Assembly (NCBI GenBank): GCA_965214565.1 | Contig: OZ243951.1 | Location: 3,038,001 to 3,102,000, forward strand | DNA from: VXYK01 sp965214565 | GTDB lineage: Bacteria > Actinomycetota > Acidimicrobiia > Acidimicrobiales > Aldehydirespiratoraceae | Length of the DNA: 64,000 nt | Direction: 5' to 3' | Part shown: piece after piece, positions 17,303 to 25,545 of the stretch | Numbering within the stretch: the first letter of the stretch is position 1 | Layout: every line of letters begins with the position of its first letter | Made by a program: the position numbers and the translations under genes | The notes under the pieces: model-generated | Databases searched by the model: none | Told to the model about the DNA's origin: nothing | What the model saw: the letters and a program-made list of their open reading frames with translations, nothing else

Positions 17303-18505
17303 ATGAGCATCACCGACCAGCATCCGTTGTACCTCCTGCGGGGTCGACAGGACTGGCGTGATCCTTGGTCGGCCTATGCCCGCCTGCGCGACGAGGCCCC
17401 GGTCCACCGGGCGACCCACGACGACGGCTCCGACTATTACGTCCTCTCCAGGTTCGCGGACATCTTCGACGCGGCCCGCGACACCGAGACTTTCTCGTCG
17501 GTGCATGGCCTCACCCTCGAAGCCGACGCAATGGCCATGTTCGAGGACCAGGCTGCGCCAATCGTGATGATGGATCCTCCCGACCACACGAGGATGCGGC
17601 GGTTGGTGAGCCGAGCCATGACCCCGCGACGGGTCTTGTTGATCGAGGACGCGGTGCGTGACTTCGTCGACGAACGCCTCGACCTCCTAGTGGAGACTGG
17701 AGGTGAAGGCGACATCGTCGAGACGCTCTTCAAGCCGCTCCCGAGTTTCGTGGTCGCCCACTACCTGGGCGTTCCACTCTCGGACCGAGACAAGTTCGAC
17801 GACTGGAGCTCGGCGATCGTGCAGGCAGCCGCTGAGGGGACCGTCACAGACGCCTTCGAAGCGACTCTGGGACTCTTCGAGTACGCGGGCGAGTTGATCG
17901 AGTGGCGCCGCTCCGAGCCCGGTGACGACCTCGTGTCGGACCTCGTGGCCGTCGGCGAGGAACTGGCTTCGCCGATGTGGATTGTCGGGTTCGTCTTCAC
18001 GATGATCACCGGCGGCAACGACACGATGACCGGCCTGCTCGGCGGCGCGGCGGAGCTGTTGACAGAGCACCGCGACCAGCGGCAGGTCCTCATCGACGAA
18101 CCCGAACTCATCGGCGGGGCCATCGACGAGTTCCTGCGGCTCGCCTCCCCGGTGCAGAATCTGGCCCGCACAACGACGCGGCCCATTGAGCTTCACGGTG
18201 AGACGATCCCCGAAGGAGTCAAGGTCATGCTTCTGTGGGCGTCGGGCAACCGTGACGAGCGGGAGTTCGGACCCACGGCCGCAGAACTCGACGTCCGACG
18301 CCAACCCAAGAGGATCCTGTCGCTCGGCTACGGCCCGCACCATTGCCTGGGGGCTTCGGCGGCACGGCTCCAGGGCCGTGTGGCCGTCGAGCAACTGCTC
18401 AGCCGGTTCGCCGATTTCGAGGTCGACGCCTCCGCCGGCCGGTTCGCGGCGGGTCCCTTCGTGCGACGCTACGAATACCTGCCCTTCTCAGCTACGACCC
18501 CTTGA
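17303..18505 (+). CDS. Cytochrome P450
   Basis: A 400-residue soluble bacterial P450. Heme-ligand motif LGYGPHHCLGA with Cys348, K-helix EFLRL (ExxR), and I-helix GGNDTMT (the usual acid/alcohol pair of oxygen activation). N-terminal DPWSAYARLRDEAPVHR is typical. In the heme motif the usual initial Phe is Leu. It needs a ferredoxin; the [2Fe-2S] protein at 7199 is a nearby candidate, although P450s of this type often use 3Fe-4S ferredoxins, none of which is in the window. A role in hydroxylating the substrate that the ligases then activate is inferred. Confidence 0.92.
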   Translation: MSITDQHPLYLLRGRQDWRDPWSAYARLRDEAPVHRATHDDGSDYYVLSRFADIFDAARDTETFSSVHGLTLEADAMAMFEDQAAPIVMMDPPDHTRMRRLVSRAMTPRRVLLIEDAVRDFVDERLDLLVETGGEGDIVETLFKPLPSFVVAHYLGVPLSDRDKFDDWSSAIVQAAAEGTVTDAFEATLGLFEYAGELIEWRRSEPGDDLVSDLVAVGEELASPMWIVGFVFTMITGGNDTMTGLLGGAAELLTEHRDQRQVLIDEPELIGGAIDEFLRLASPVQNLARTTTRPIELHGETIPEGVKVMLLWASGNRDEREFGPTAAELDVRRQPKRILSLGYGPHHCLGASAARLQGRVAVEQLLSRFADFEVDASAGRFAAGPFVRRYEYLPFSATTP

Positions 18506-18521
18506 TCTATCTGCCGATGTC

Positions 18522-20609
18522 TCAGGCCGTGCGGTCGCCACCTGGGAGTTCGCCCAGATCTATCCCGAGAGGCACCTTCTTGGTCTGAACCAGACGGGTG
18601 CCCAGCTCTTGGGCCAGCGCCGGCGATCTGCCCAGCACTGCGTCGATCGTCAACACGCGGTGGAACCAACCGTGGTGCGGATGCTCCTGGGTGAAACCGA
18701 TGGCGCCGAGCACCTGCAGGGTCTCAGCGCCCACCCGGCGTCCGACCCGACCGGCCAGCAGCTTGGTGATCATTGCAGCGTCAGCGCTCAGAGTTAGACC
18801 GGTGGCGGTGCACGCCTCGCGTAGTGCAGTGCGGGCGATGTGGGACTCGGCCAGCATGAATTGCACTGCTTGAAAGCTGTTCAGTGTGGTACCGAACTGC
18901 TCTCGATCAGCGGCGTGATCGGCGGCGACATCGAACATCGCGTCGACTGCGCCGAGGACTTCGCAGGAGAGCGCCCACCGTCCTACTGCTTGGGCCCTCT
19001 CGGCAGCCTCGGCATCGAAGGGAACAGCCCCAGCAACGTCGACGACTCCCACAATCATGTTTCCTGGTGCGAGGAACTGGGTTTCGTCGTTCCAGGTGAC
19101 ATCGCTGCTGAGTACAGACACCCAGCCGCTCGGTGTTTCCAGAACTACGCGGGACCCAGCCGGTTCGTGTGCATCGACGACGAGACGTACGGAAGTACCG
19201 ACCAGCCGTTCAGTTGCGATCGCCAGAGTTGTCCCAGCGCCGAGCAGTGACTCCAGCAGTCGCGCAAGAGCCGTTGAGGGCCGGGCGGTTCGTCCTGCGG
19301 CTTCAAAGACCGCTGCGACGGCTCTGCGGTTGTCGGAGTCATCTAGGTCGGCCACCACATCATCGAACCCCAGCGCTTCCAGACCGGCCTCGGCACCAGC
19401 CGTATCGAGCATGGCCGACATTGCCGCTTCGACGTACTCGTCGGTGTCGGTTCGGGTGTGGCCTGCCACGAGTTGGCGATACACGGTGATGTTCTGGATC
19501 TGCCGAGTGCCCCCGTAGATAGAGGTGGCATGCGAAAATAGCAGTTCTTCCTGTAGCACTTCCTCGCGCAGGGTGTGCGCCCACATGAACCCGCCCCGAT
19601 GAATACGGTCCGCGGTTTGGAACAGGTACTTCTCGGCATCTCCCAACAGTGCTTTGTTGACAGCAGATTGAGGTCCGGGGGAACCGTCCGCGGCCAACTC
19701 GAGCATTGTCGACCACGACCGCACCCGCACCGCGAAGACATCTGCGACGCTGTTGCCGAGTCGTTCGATGTCGGTCGGGTCGGTCACGGCCTCCGCCAAC
19801 TCCGCAAGGCGCTGGGTCAGGAATGTGTTGCGCTGCCAGGCGAACGAGCCCCGCTCGCAGGACAGCAGATACATGGCGACGCTCCACCCGCCGTCGACCT
19901 CTCCGACCAGCGCGTTCGAATCGACAGTCACGTCGTCGAAGAAGACCTCGGCGAGTTCAGGAGATCTGTTCGACTGGTTGATGGGCGCGACGGTGACTCC
20001 GGGTGCCTGCAGATCAACGACGAACACTGATAGCCCCCGGTGGCGGGAATCAGCTTCTCCAGTGCGAGCCAACACCAAGCATCGCCTGGCCCATTTCGAC
20101 CAGCTCGTCCAAATCTTGTGGCCGCTGATGATCCAGTTGTCGCCGTCTCGGGTTGCCCGAGTGCGCAGGGAGGCCAAGTCGCTTCCAGCTCTGGGCTCGG
20201 AGAACCCCTGGCTCCATAGTTCCTCGCCGCTCAGCAGTCGCGGCAACAACTCGGCCATCAGGTCCGGGGATCCGAAACGTGCCAATGACGGCAGCAGAAC
20301 CTCAAGGTGCTCGAACACGAAGCGGGGCGGATAGCCGGCACTGGCCAGCTCCTCGTAGACAGCGGCCCGGTGCAGGATATTCCCACCCCTGCCACTGATC
20401 TCCGAGGGCCAGCCGAGTCGAGCCCATCCTGCGTCATAGAGCCGCGCCTGCAGCTCTTTGAGAACCTTCACCCGCTCGTCCGCTTCAACGTGAAGCACCC
20501 GCAGGCGGGCCAACTCGTCGTGATGGTCTGCCAACCACTGCCGGAAGGTCTCAGCCTCCCCGGTCGGGGTGCCAACCTCGGATTCTGTGCCTTCGGCCGT
20601 GGCGGTCAT
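18522..20609 (-). CDS. Two-domain (fused) acyl-CoA dehydrogenase, FadE34-like architecture
   Basis: A 695-residue protein with two acyl-CoA dehydrogenase halves. Half 1 (about 15-390) has the FAD/substrate block GFSEPRAGSDLASLRTRA and WIISGHKIWTSW; it ends YGGTRQIQNITVYRQL, where the canonical catalytic Glu of YEGT enzymes is Gly, so the base is elsewhere or absent. Half 2 (about 400-690) is the degenerate partner type, ending LGAIGFTQEHPHHGWFHR. Fused or alpha2beta2 FadEs of this kind act on sterol side-chain CoA esters in mycobacteria (FadE34). Its start overlaps the katG stop (ATGA), so it is translationally coupled to catalase-peroxidase, which is unusual. Confidence 0.85.
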   Translation of the reverse strand: MTATAEGTESEVGTPTGEAETFRQWLADHHDELARLRVLHVEADERVKVLKELQARLYDAGWARLGWPSEISGRGGNILHRAAVYEELASAGYPPRFVFEHLEVLLPSLARFGSPDLMAELLPRLLSGEELWSQGFSEPRAGSDLASLRTRATRDGDNWIISGHKIWTSWSKWARRCLVLARTGEADSRHRGLSVFVVDLQAPGVTVAPINQSNRSPELAEVFFDDVTVDSNALVGEVDGGWSVAMYLLSCERGSFAWQRNTFLTQRLAELAEAVTDPTDIERLGNSVADVFAVRVRSWSTMLELAADGSPGPQSAVNKALLGDAEKYLFQTADRIHRGGFMWAHTLREEVLQEELLFSHATSIYGGTRQIQNITVYRQLVAGHTRTDTDEYVEAAMSAMLDTAGAEAGLEALGFDDVVADLDDSDNRRAVAAVFEAAGRTARPSTALARLLESLLGAGTTLAIATERLVGTSVRLVVDAHEPAGSRVVLETPSGWVSVLSSDVTWNDETQFLAPGNMIVGVVDVAGAVPFDAEAAERAQAVGRWALSCEVLGAVDAMFDVAADHAADREQFGTTLNSFQAVQFMLAESHIARTALREACTATGLTLSADAAMITKLLAGRVGRRVGAETLQVLGAIGFTQEHPHHGWFHRVLTIDAVLGRSPALAQELGTRLVQTKKVPLGIDLGELPGGDRTA

Positions 20610-22792
20610 CAGGTCAGGTCGAAGCGGTCCAGGTTCATGACCTTGGCCCAGGCGGCGGCGAAGTCGTTGACGAACTTCTGCTCGCCGTCGTCGCAGCCGT
20701 AGACCTCGGCGATGGCACGGAGCTGTGAGTTCGAGCCGAACACCAGATCGGCGGCCGTGGCGGTCCAGCGGAGTTCGCCGCTGTCGCGGTCGCGCCCCTC
20801 GTACACCCCGGCCTCGTCGGTCGAGACGGTCCAGTTGGTGTCCATGCTCAGCAGGTTGGTGAAGAAGTCGTTGCTGAGAGTGCCCGGTGAGTCGGTGAGC
20901 ACGCCGTGTCGGGTTTGACCTGCGTTGGCGTCGAGCGCCCGCATGCCACCGACCAGCACCGTCATCTCCGGTGCGTTGAGGTTCAACAGGAAAGCCTTCT
21001 CCACCAGCAGCTCCTCAGCGGGCCGCTTGTGGAAGTCAGCGAGGTGGTTGCGGAAGCCGTCTGCCGTCGGTTCCAGCACTGCGAAGCTCTCAGCATCGGT
21101 CTGCTCGGCGCTGGCGTCGGTGCGACCCGGCGAGAACTCGACGGACACCTCGTGGCCGGCGTCTCGAGCCGCCTTCTCGACTGCCGCGCAGCCGCCCAAC
21201 ACGATGAGATCGGCCAGCGAGACCTGTGTGCCGCCGGTTGCGTTGAACTCGCCTTGGATCTGTTCGAGCACTGCCAAGACCTCGGCCACCCCTGACGACA
21301 CGTTCACTTCCCAGCTGTTCTGGGGTGCGAGTCGGATGCGGGCACCGTTGGCACCGCCTCGCATGTCGGTTCCCCTGAACGTGGAGGCCGAGGCCCAGGC
21401 GGTCGACACCAGCTGCGACACCGACAGGCCTGAACCCAGGACTCTGGCCTTGAGATCCGCAATCTCTTCTGCGGTGACCGTCTCTGCGGGTGGTGCGGGA
21501 ACCGGGTCCTGCCATATCAACTGCTCGTCGGGGACTTCAGACCCGAGGTAGCGCGACACCGGACCCATGTCGCGGTGGGTGAGCTTGAACCAGGCCCGCG
21601 CGAAGGCGTCTGCGAGCTCTTCGGGGTGCTCGTGGAAGCGCCTTGAGATCGGCTCGTAGATCGGGTCGTAGCGCAGGGCCAGGTCGGTGGTCAGCATTAT
21701 CGGCGCGTGGCGCTTGCCGGGGTCGTGCGCGTCGGGCACGGTGTCGTCGGCCGCGCGGTCGGTCGGGCGCCACTGTTGGGCGCCGGCCGGGCTCTCGGTC
21801 AACTCCCACTCGTAGCCGAACAGGTTATCGAAGAACCCGTTGTCCCAGACTGCGGGGTCGCTGGTCCAGGCGCCTTCAAGACCGCTGGTGATGGCGTCGC
21901 CGCCGACACCGGAACCGAAGGTGTTGCTCCAGCCGAAGCCCTGTTCCTCGATGCTCGCGCCCTCGGGATCGGCACCGACATGGCTGTCGGGTGCGGCTCC
22001 GTGGGCCTTGCCGAATGTGTGGCCGCCGGCGATCAGCGCGACTGTCTCGGTGTCGTCCATGGCCATGCGGCCGAACGTCTCGCGGATGTCGATTCCCGCC
22101 GCGACGGGGTCGGGGTTGCCGTTCGGGCCCTCGGGGTTGACGTAGATGAGGCCCATCTGCACCGCTCCCAGCGGGGTCTCCAGTTCACGCTCTCCGGTGT
22201 AGCGCTTGTCGCCGAGCCATTCGTCCTCTGAACCCCAGTAGGTGTCTTCCTCGGGTGCCCAGATGTCGACGCGGCCTCCTCCGAAGCCGAAGGTCTCGAG
22301 GCCCATCGACTCCAGGGCCACGTTTCCGGCGAGGATCAGCAGATCGGCCCAGGAGAGCTTGCGGCCGTACTTCTGCTTGACCGGCCACAACAGCCGACGT
22401 GCCTTGTCGAGGCTGGCGTTGTCGGGCCAGCTGTTGAGCGGGGCGAATCGCTGATTTCCGGTACCGCCGCCACCGCGGCCGTCGCCGATCCGGTAGGTGC
22501 CCGCGGCGTGCCAGGTGAGGCGGATCATCAACGGGCCGTAGTGTCCGTAGTCGGCGGGCCACCAATCCTTGGAGTCGGTGAGCACCTCCGCGATGTCCTG
22601 TTTCACGGCGGCCAGGTCGAGGGACTCGAACTCAGCGGCGTAGTCGAAGTCGCGACCCATCGGGTCCGCTTCGGGCGAATGTTGATGGAGGATCTTCAGG
22701 TTCAGTTGCTCGGGCCACCACTGTTCGGTGGCCGATGTGCCTTTGACAGTGTTGGCACCCGAGAAGGGGCACTGGTTCGCACTCTCAGACAT
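20609..22792 (-). CDS. katG: Catalase-peroxidase KatG
   Basis: A 727-residue bifunctional heme catalase-peroxidase. Distal site RLTWHAAGTYR (Arg-Trp-His) and proximal heme His in AGGHTFGKAHGA are clear. The Trp in the distal motif, Tyr in GLIYVNPEGPNG and Met in AMDDTET-side region fit the Met-Tyr-Trp crosslink of KatGs. The C-terminal half is the usual heme-less duplicate (LVSTAWASASTFRGTDMRGG). Detoxifies H2O2 in the cytoplasm. It begins 42 bases after the furA stop, the same furA-katG arrangement as in mycobacteria and streptomycetes, and is followed with overlap by a fused acyl-CoA dehydrogenase. Confidence 0.97.
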   Translation of the reverse strand: MSESANQCPFSGANTVKGTSATEQWWPEQLNLKILHQHSPEADPMGRDFDYAAEFESLDLAAVKQDIAEVLTDSKDWWPADYGHYGPLMIRLTWHAAGTYRIGDGRGGGGTGNQRFAPLNSWPDNASLDKARRLLWPVKQKYGRKLSWADLLILAGNVALESMGLETFGFGGGRVDIWAPEEDTYWGSEDEWLGDKRYTGERELETPLGAVQMGLIYVNPEGPNGNPDPVAAGIDIRETFGRMAMDDTETVALIAGGHTFGKAHGAAPDSHVGADPEGASIEEQGFGWSNTFGSGVGGDAITSGLEGAWTSDPAVWDNGFFDNLFGYEWELTESPAGAQQWRPTDRAADDTVPDAHDPGKRHAPIMLTTDLALRYDPIYEPISRRFHEHPEELADAFARAWFKLTHRDMGPVSRYLGSEVPDEQLIWQDPVPAPPAETVTAEEIADLKARVLGSGLSVSQLVSTAWASASTFRGTDMRGGANGARIRLAPQNSWEVNVSSGVAEVLAVLEQIQGEFNATGGTQVSLADLIVLGGCAAVEKAARDAGHEVSVEFSPGRTDASAEQTDAESFAVLEPTADGFRNHLADFHKRPAEELLVEKAFLLNLNAPEMTVLVGGMRALDANAGQTRHGVLTDSPGTLSNDFFTNLLSMDTNWTVSTDEAGVYEGRDRDSGELRWTATAADLVFGSNSQLRAIAEVYGCDDGEQKFVNDFAAAWAKVMNLDRFDLT

Positions 22793-22834
22793 GGGTTTCT
22801 CCTAGGGGTTTCAGGTTGTTTGTTGGTTGGGCCA

Positions 22835-23299
22835 TTAGAGCGTGGGCAAGGGCGGGACCGCGGGCACGGGCGCGGCGGCACTGCAACTGGGGCATCGTCC
22901 CCAGTAGATCACTTCCGCCTCGTCTATCTCGTACCCGCGGTCGTCGCTGGCGGTGAGGCAGGGGGTGTACCCCACCGCACAGTCGACATCGACCATGCGG
23001 TTGCATGTTCGACAAATCAGGTGGTGGTGGTTGTCACCAACCCGGTCTTCGTACCGAGCCGGCGAACCCGCCGGTTGGATCCGCCGGATCAGGCCATTCT
23101 CGGACAGCATCGCGAGGGAGTCGTAGACCGCTTGGCGGGAGATGGCGCCAATATCGCCATGGACGACCTCGGCCACATCGTCGGCGGTGCCGTGAGGACA
23201 CGACGCCACCGCGCGCATGACCGCCAGACGCTGCGCAGTGACATGAACACCACGCTCCCGCAACTGTTCAGCGATCAAGGTCGAGTCTCCCGAGGACAT
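22835..23299 (-). CDS. furA: Fur-family transcriptional regulator (FurA-like)
   Basis: A 154-residue Fur-family repressor. Winged helix VTAQRLAVMRAVASCPHGTADDV and AVYDSLAMLSENGLIRR, metal site HHHLICRTC (CxxC) and a second CPSC pair at the C-terminus; short disordered tail. In actinobacteria FurA represses itself and the downstream katG and is relieved by peroxide. The start ATG at 23299 lies only 6 bases after a TACAAT -10 box, so the mRNA is probably leaderless, as reported for mycobacterial furA. An AT-rich island with a perfect inverted repeat sits just upstream. Confidence 0.95.
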   Translation of the reverse strand: MSSGDSTLIAEQLRERGVHVTAQRLAVMRAVASCPHGTADDVAEVVHGDIGAISRQAVYDSLAMLSENGLIRRIQPAGSPARYEDRVGDNHHHLICRTCNRMVDVDCAVGYTPCLTASDDRGYEIDEAEVIYWGRCPSCSAAAPVPAVPPLPTL

Positions 23300-23305
23300 G
23301 GGAGC

Positions 23306-23334
23306 ATTGTAGCAAACGTTTAGATCAATTCCAA
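23306..23334 (-). promoter_or_regulatory. furA-katG promoter, leaderless type
   Basis: Reading the minus strand: -35 TTGGAA (23329-23334), a 17-base spacer, -10 TACAAT (23306-23311), then 6 bases to the furA ATG at 23299. Transcription would begin at or next to the start codon, so no Shine-Dalgarno is needed; none is present. Confidence 0.7.
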
Positions 23335-23336
23335 AC

Positions 23337-23351
23337 TTAGATTTAATCTAA
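23337..23351. promoter_or_regulatory. Candidate Fur box (7-1-7 inverted repeat)
   Basis: TTAGATT-T-AATCTAA is a perfect 15-base inverted repeat immediately upstream of the furA -35 box, inside an AT-rich stretch (about 23306-23360) that contrasts with the high-GC surroundings. Mycobacterial FurA binds an AT-rich site just upstream of its own promoter, so this is the natural candidate operator. Confidence 0.6.
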
Positions 23352-23385
23352 TTTACATTTGCCCTTGTCGTGTCCTCTCATCAAC

Positions 23386-23772
23386 CTAGGGCGATGGGTT
23401 CGATGCCTTGGCCAGTGCGCCCTCGGCGAGGCGTTGGTCATAGGTCACCAGACCCTCCAAGTCATCACCGAGACAGAGTGCGGCCGCAAGGTGAACCGCG
23501 TCCAATGAACGCAGGTCGGCAGGCTGGAGCCGTCCGGCCTCTTCGAACACTGCCGTTGTGACCTCCACGAGAATCACCGACTCCAATACCTCGCGTGCGA
23601 GCAGTGCGCGATCAGGAACGACCCTCCGCACGGCTCGCATCAATTCGGTCCGCGCGAGGTCCGAGGCGACAAGGTCGCGATCCGCGCTCTCGATCCACAA
23701 CCGAAGGGCCGCCGTCTCGGGTTCGGCAACCACCAGCTTCACCAGTGCCGACGTGTCGAGATAGAACGCCAC
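23386..23772 (-). CDS. VapC-type PIN-domain toxin
   Basis: A 128-residue PIN-domain ribonuclease. Acidic active-site residues: Asp in FYLDTSALVK, Glu in DLARTELMRA, Asp in SLDAVHLAAAL and Asp in VTYDQRLAEG, the four usual positions. The GTG at 23772 is chosen: it lies one base from the antitoxin stop (23774), the normal vapBC coupling; the frame continues upstream to 23877 but inside the antitoxin gene. Cleaves specific RNAs, typically tRNA or rRNA, when free of antitoxin; the target cannot be read from sequence. Confidence 0.88.
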   Translation of the reverse strand: MAFYLDTSALVKLVVAEPETAALRLWIESADRDLVASDLARTELMRAVRRVVPDRALLAREVLESVILVEVTTAVFEEAGRLQPADLRSLDAVHLAAALCLGDDLEGLVTYDQRLAEGALAKASNPSP

Positions 23773-23773
23773 C

Positions 23774-24037
23774 TCAGTGACGCTCGTCGTGTCGCACCTC
23801 CAACAGCGCCTGAGACAGTGCTGGACCGCTTTCGGGGACCGGCAGAGTCGCGGGATCGCGGCGAGCCGGGCGGGCACGGCCCGAATCGATCAATGCGCGC
23901 AACCGTGACTTCGGGATCGTGGTCATCCGGGCGACCGGACGTCCTCGATCGGTAATTGTCACCGTTTCTCCGGAAGCAGCCTCGGCAACGACCGCTGAGG
24001 CATTCTGTTTCAGCGCGCGAATCCCTACTTCAGTCAT
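23774..24037 (-). CDS. VapB/Phd-type antitoxin
   Basis: An 87-residue Phd/YefM-fold antitoxin (MTEVGIRALKQNASAVV, then VTITDRGRPVARMTTI), with a C-terminal toxin-binding tail. Two in-frame ATGs exist: 24046 (MKHMTEV) and 24037 (MTEV). I favour 24037, because a TACAAT -10 box (minus strand, 24045-24050) overlaps the upstream ATG and would start the RNA near 24038. It is the first gene of the vapBC pair. Confidence 0.85.
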   Translation of the reverse strand: MTEVGIRALKQNASAVVAEAASGETVTITDRGRPVARMTTIPKSRLRALIDSGRARPARRDPATLPVPESGPALSQALLEVRHDERH

Positions 24038-24055
24038 GTGCTTCATTGTAGCACA
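24037..24055. promoter_or_regulatory. vapBC autoregulatory operator/promoter
   Basis: Inverted repeat TGTGCT-N7-AGCACA covers the -10 box TACAAT and the antitoxin start codon. This is where a VapB/VapBC complex would be expected to bind and block transcription. No convincing -35 hexamer is seen. Confidence 0.55.
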
Positions 24056-24169
24056 TAAGTTCCTGCCGCCACAGCGTTGGAGCTAATCGATCGTTTCCGT
24101 GACAGCAAATCGATCAAAACATCCGCAGCAGATCGATCAAACCTAAGTTGCCCGTTGTACTGTGTAGCT

Positions 24170-25420
24170 GTGGTTGAGCGTCTCTACCCTCGAATTGTCG
24201 ACCGGCTCGTAGCCGAAGAACTTCTGCCCGAGTTCCCCGCGATCCTAATCGTGGGACCGCGCGGTTGCGGGAAATCGACATCGATGAGCCAGCTCGCCGA
24301 CACCGTGCTTGACCTGTCCACTCCCGGCGTGAGAACCGCTGCGATCGAGGACCCTGACGGAATCCTTGCAGCCGCTTCCGGCCGCGTGCTGATCGACGAG
24401 TGGCAGGAAGCTCCTGAGATTCTCGGTGCGATAAAGCGAGCCGTCGACACAGACCTCTCGAGCATCACCGGCCGCTTCATCGTGACCGGTTCGGTCCGAG
24501 CGGCACAACAAGCTGCAACCTGGCCGGGTACCGGCCGACTCATCAGGGTTCGCATGTCGGGTCTGACCCAAGGCGAACTCGAAGACAACAACTCCTATAA
24601 CCCTATCGACACGCTTTTTGCCGACAGAGCGCCAACCTTCGACCACTCGGCCCTCAGCCGGCACGACTACCTGAACAGAATCGTCGCCGGCAGATTCCCC
24701 GACGTCATCGGCAAAACAGATCGAGGCCGTTCCCGGTGGTTCGACGGTTACGTCGAACAACTCGTCGACCGCGACGCAGCGCAGATCGCTACGACGAACC
24801 CTCGTCCTCGAAAGCTCCGCTCTGTCCTGTCCTCATGCGTCGCCCGCACCGGACAAGAACTGAACAAGGAAGCAACCGCCAGAGATGCCGACGTAGCCAA
24901 GGGAACAGCTGACAACTACATCACGCTTCTCGAGGATCTCTCGATCATCCAGCGCATCCCGGCCTGGCACAACAAACGCCTCCACCGATTGAACCGATCA
25001 CCCAAGATCCACATCGCAGACCCCGGCCTCGCAGCGCACCTGCTCAACGTCGACGTAAGCGCCCTCGAACGCGACGCGACCCTGGTAGGCCAGCTATTCG
25101 AAACGTTCGTCGCAACCGAATTCAGCGCGCACATCGAAACGGCCGAACACCGAACCGAATTGTTCCACCTCAGAAACCGCGACGGAAACGAGGTCGATCT
25201 CATACTCGAACGTCGCGGCCGAATCGTCGCACTCGAGGTCAAATCCTCAGCCAACGTCGACAGAGACGATGCAAGAGGGCTTCTGTGGTTGCAGGACAAG
25301 CTAGGGGCAGCGTTTCACTACGGCGCCTTGATCTACGCGGGAGCCCTTCCTTTCCAGATCGACGATCGAATCTGGGCCTTGCCTGCGAGCACGCTATGGC
25401 GTCCCCCCAAGAACCCATGA
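24170..25420 (+). CDS. AAA-family ATPase with DUF4143 nuclease-like C-terminal domain
   Basis: A 416-residue protein: AAA_14 ATPase domain with Walker A GPRGCGKS (residues 29-36) and Walker B RVLIDEWQEAP, a winged-helix middle part (VAKGTADNYITLLEDLSII) and a C-terminal DUF4143 domain with HLRNRDGNEVDLILE and IVALEVKSSA, which resembles a restriction-endonuclease-like core (D...ExK). Function of this very common family is not established. GTG at 24170 is favoured because the preceding 31 residues (frame open from ATG 24077) are not family-like. It lies divergent to vapBC in a small accessory patch. Confidence 0.82.
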   Translation: MVERLYPRIVDRLVAEELLPEFPAILIVGPRGCGKSTSMSQLADTVLDLSTPGVRTAAIEDPDGILAAASGRVLIDEWQEAPEILGAIKRAVDTDLSSITGRFIVTGSVRAAQQAATWPGTGRLIRVRMSGLTQGELEDNNSYNPIDTLFADRAPTFDHSALSRHDYLNRIVAGRFPDVIGKTDRGRSRWFDGYVEQLVDRDAAQIATTNPRPRKLRSVLSSCVARTGQELNKEATARDADVAKGTADNYITLLEDLSIIQRIPAWHNKRLHRLNRSPKIHIADPGLAAHLLNVDVSALERDATLVGQLFETFVATEFSAHIETAEHRTELFHLRNRDGNEVDLILERRGRIVALEVKSSANVDRDDARGLLWLQDKLGAAFHYGALIYAGALPFQIDDRIWALPASTLWRPPKNP

Positions 25421-25545
25421 CCCACACAAACCAGCACGAGGGATCCCAAATGGAATCGCAGGGAGATGGAACGCCAGGTTGACTCAGACGGACGGATCGC
25501 CATGTGGGCCTACGAGTGGTACAGGCCTCAGATCACGGCGTTGTG

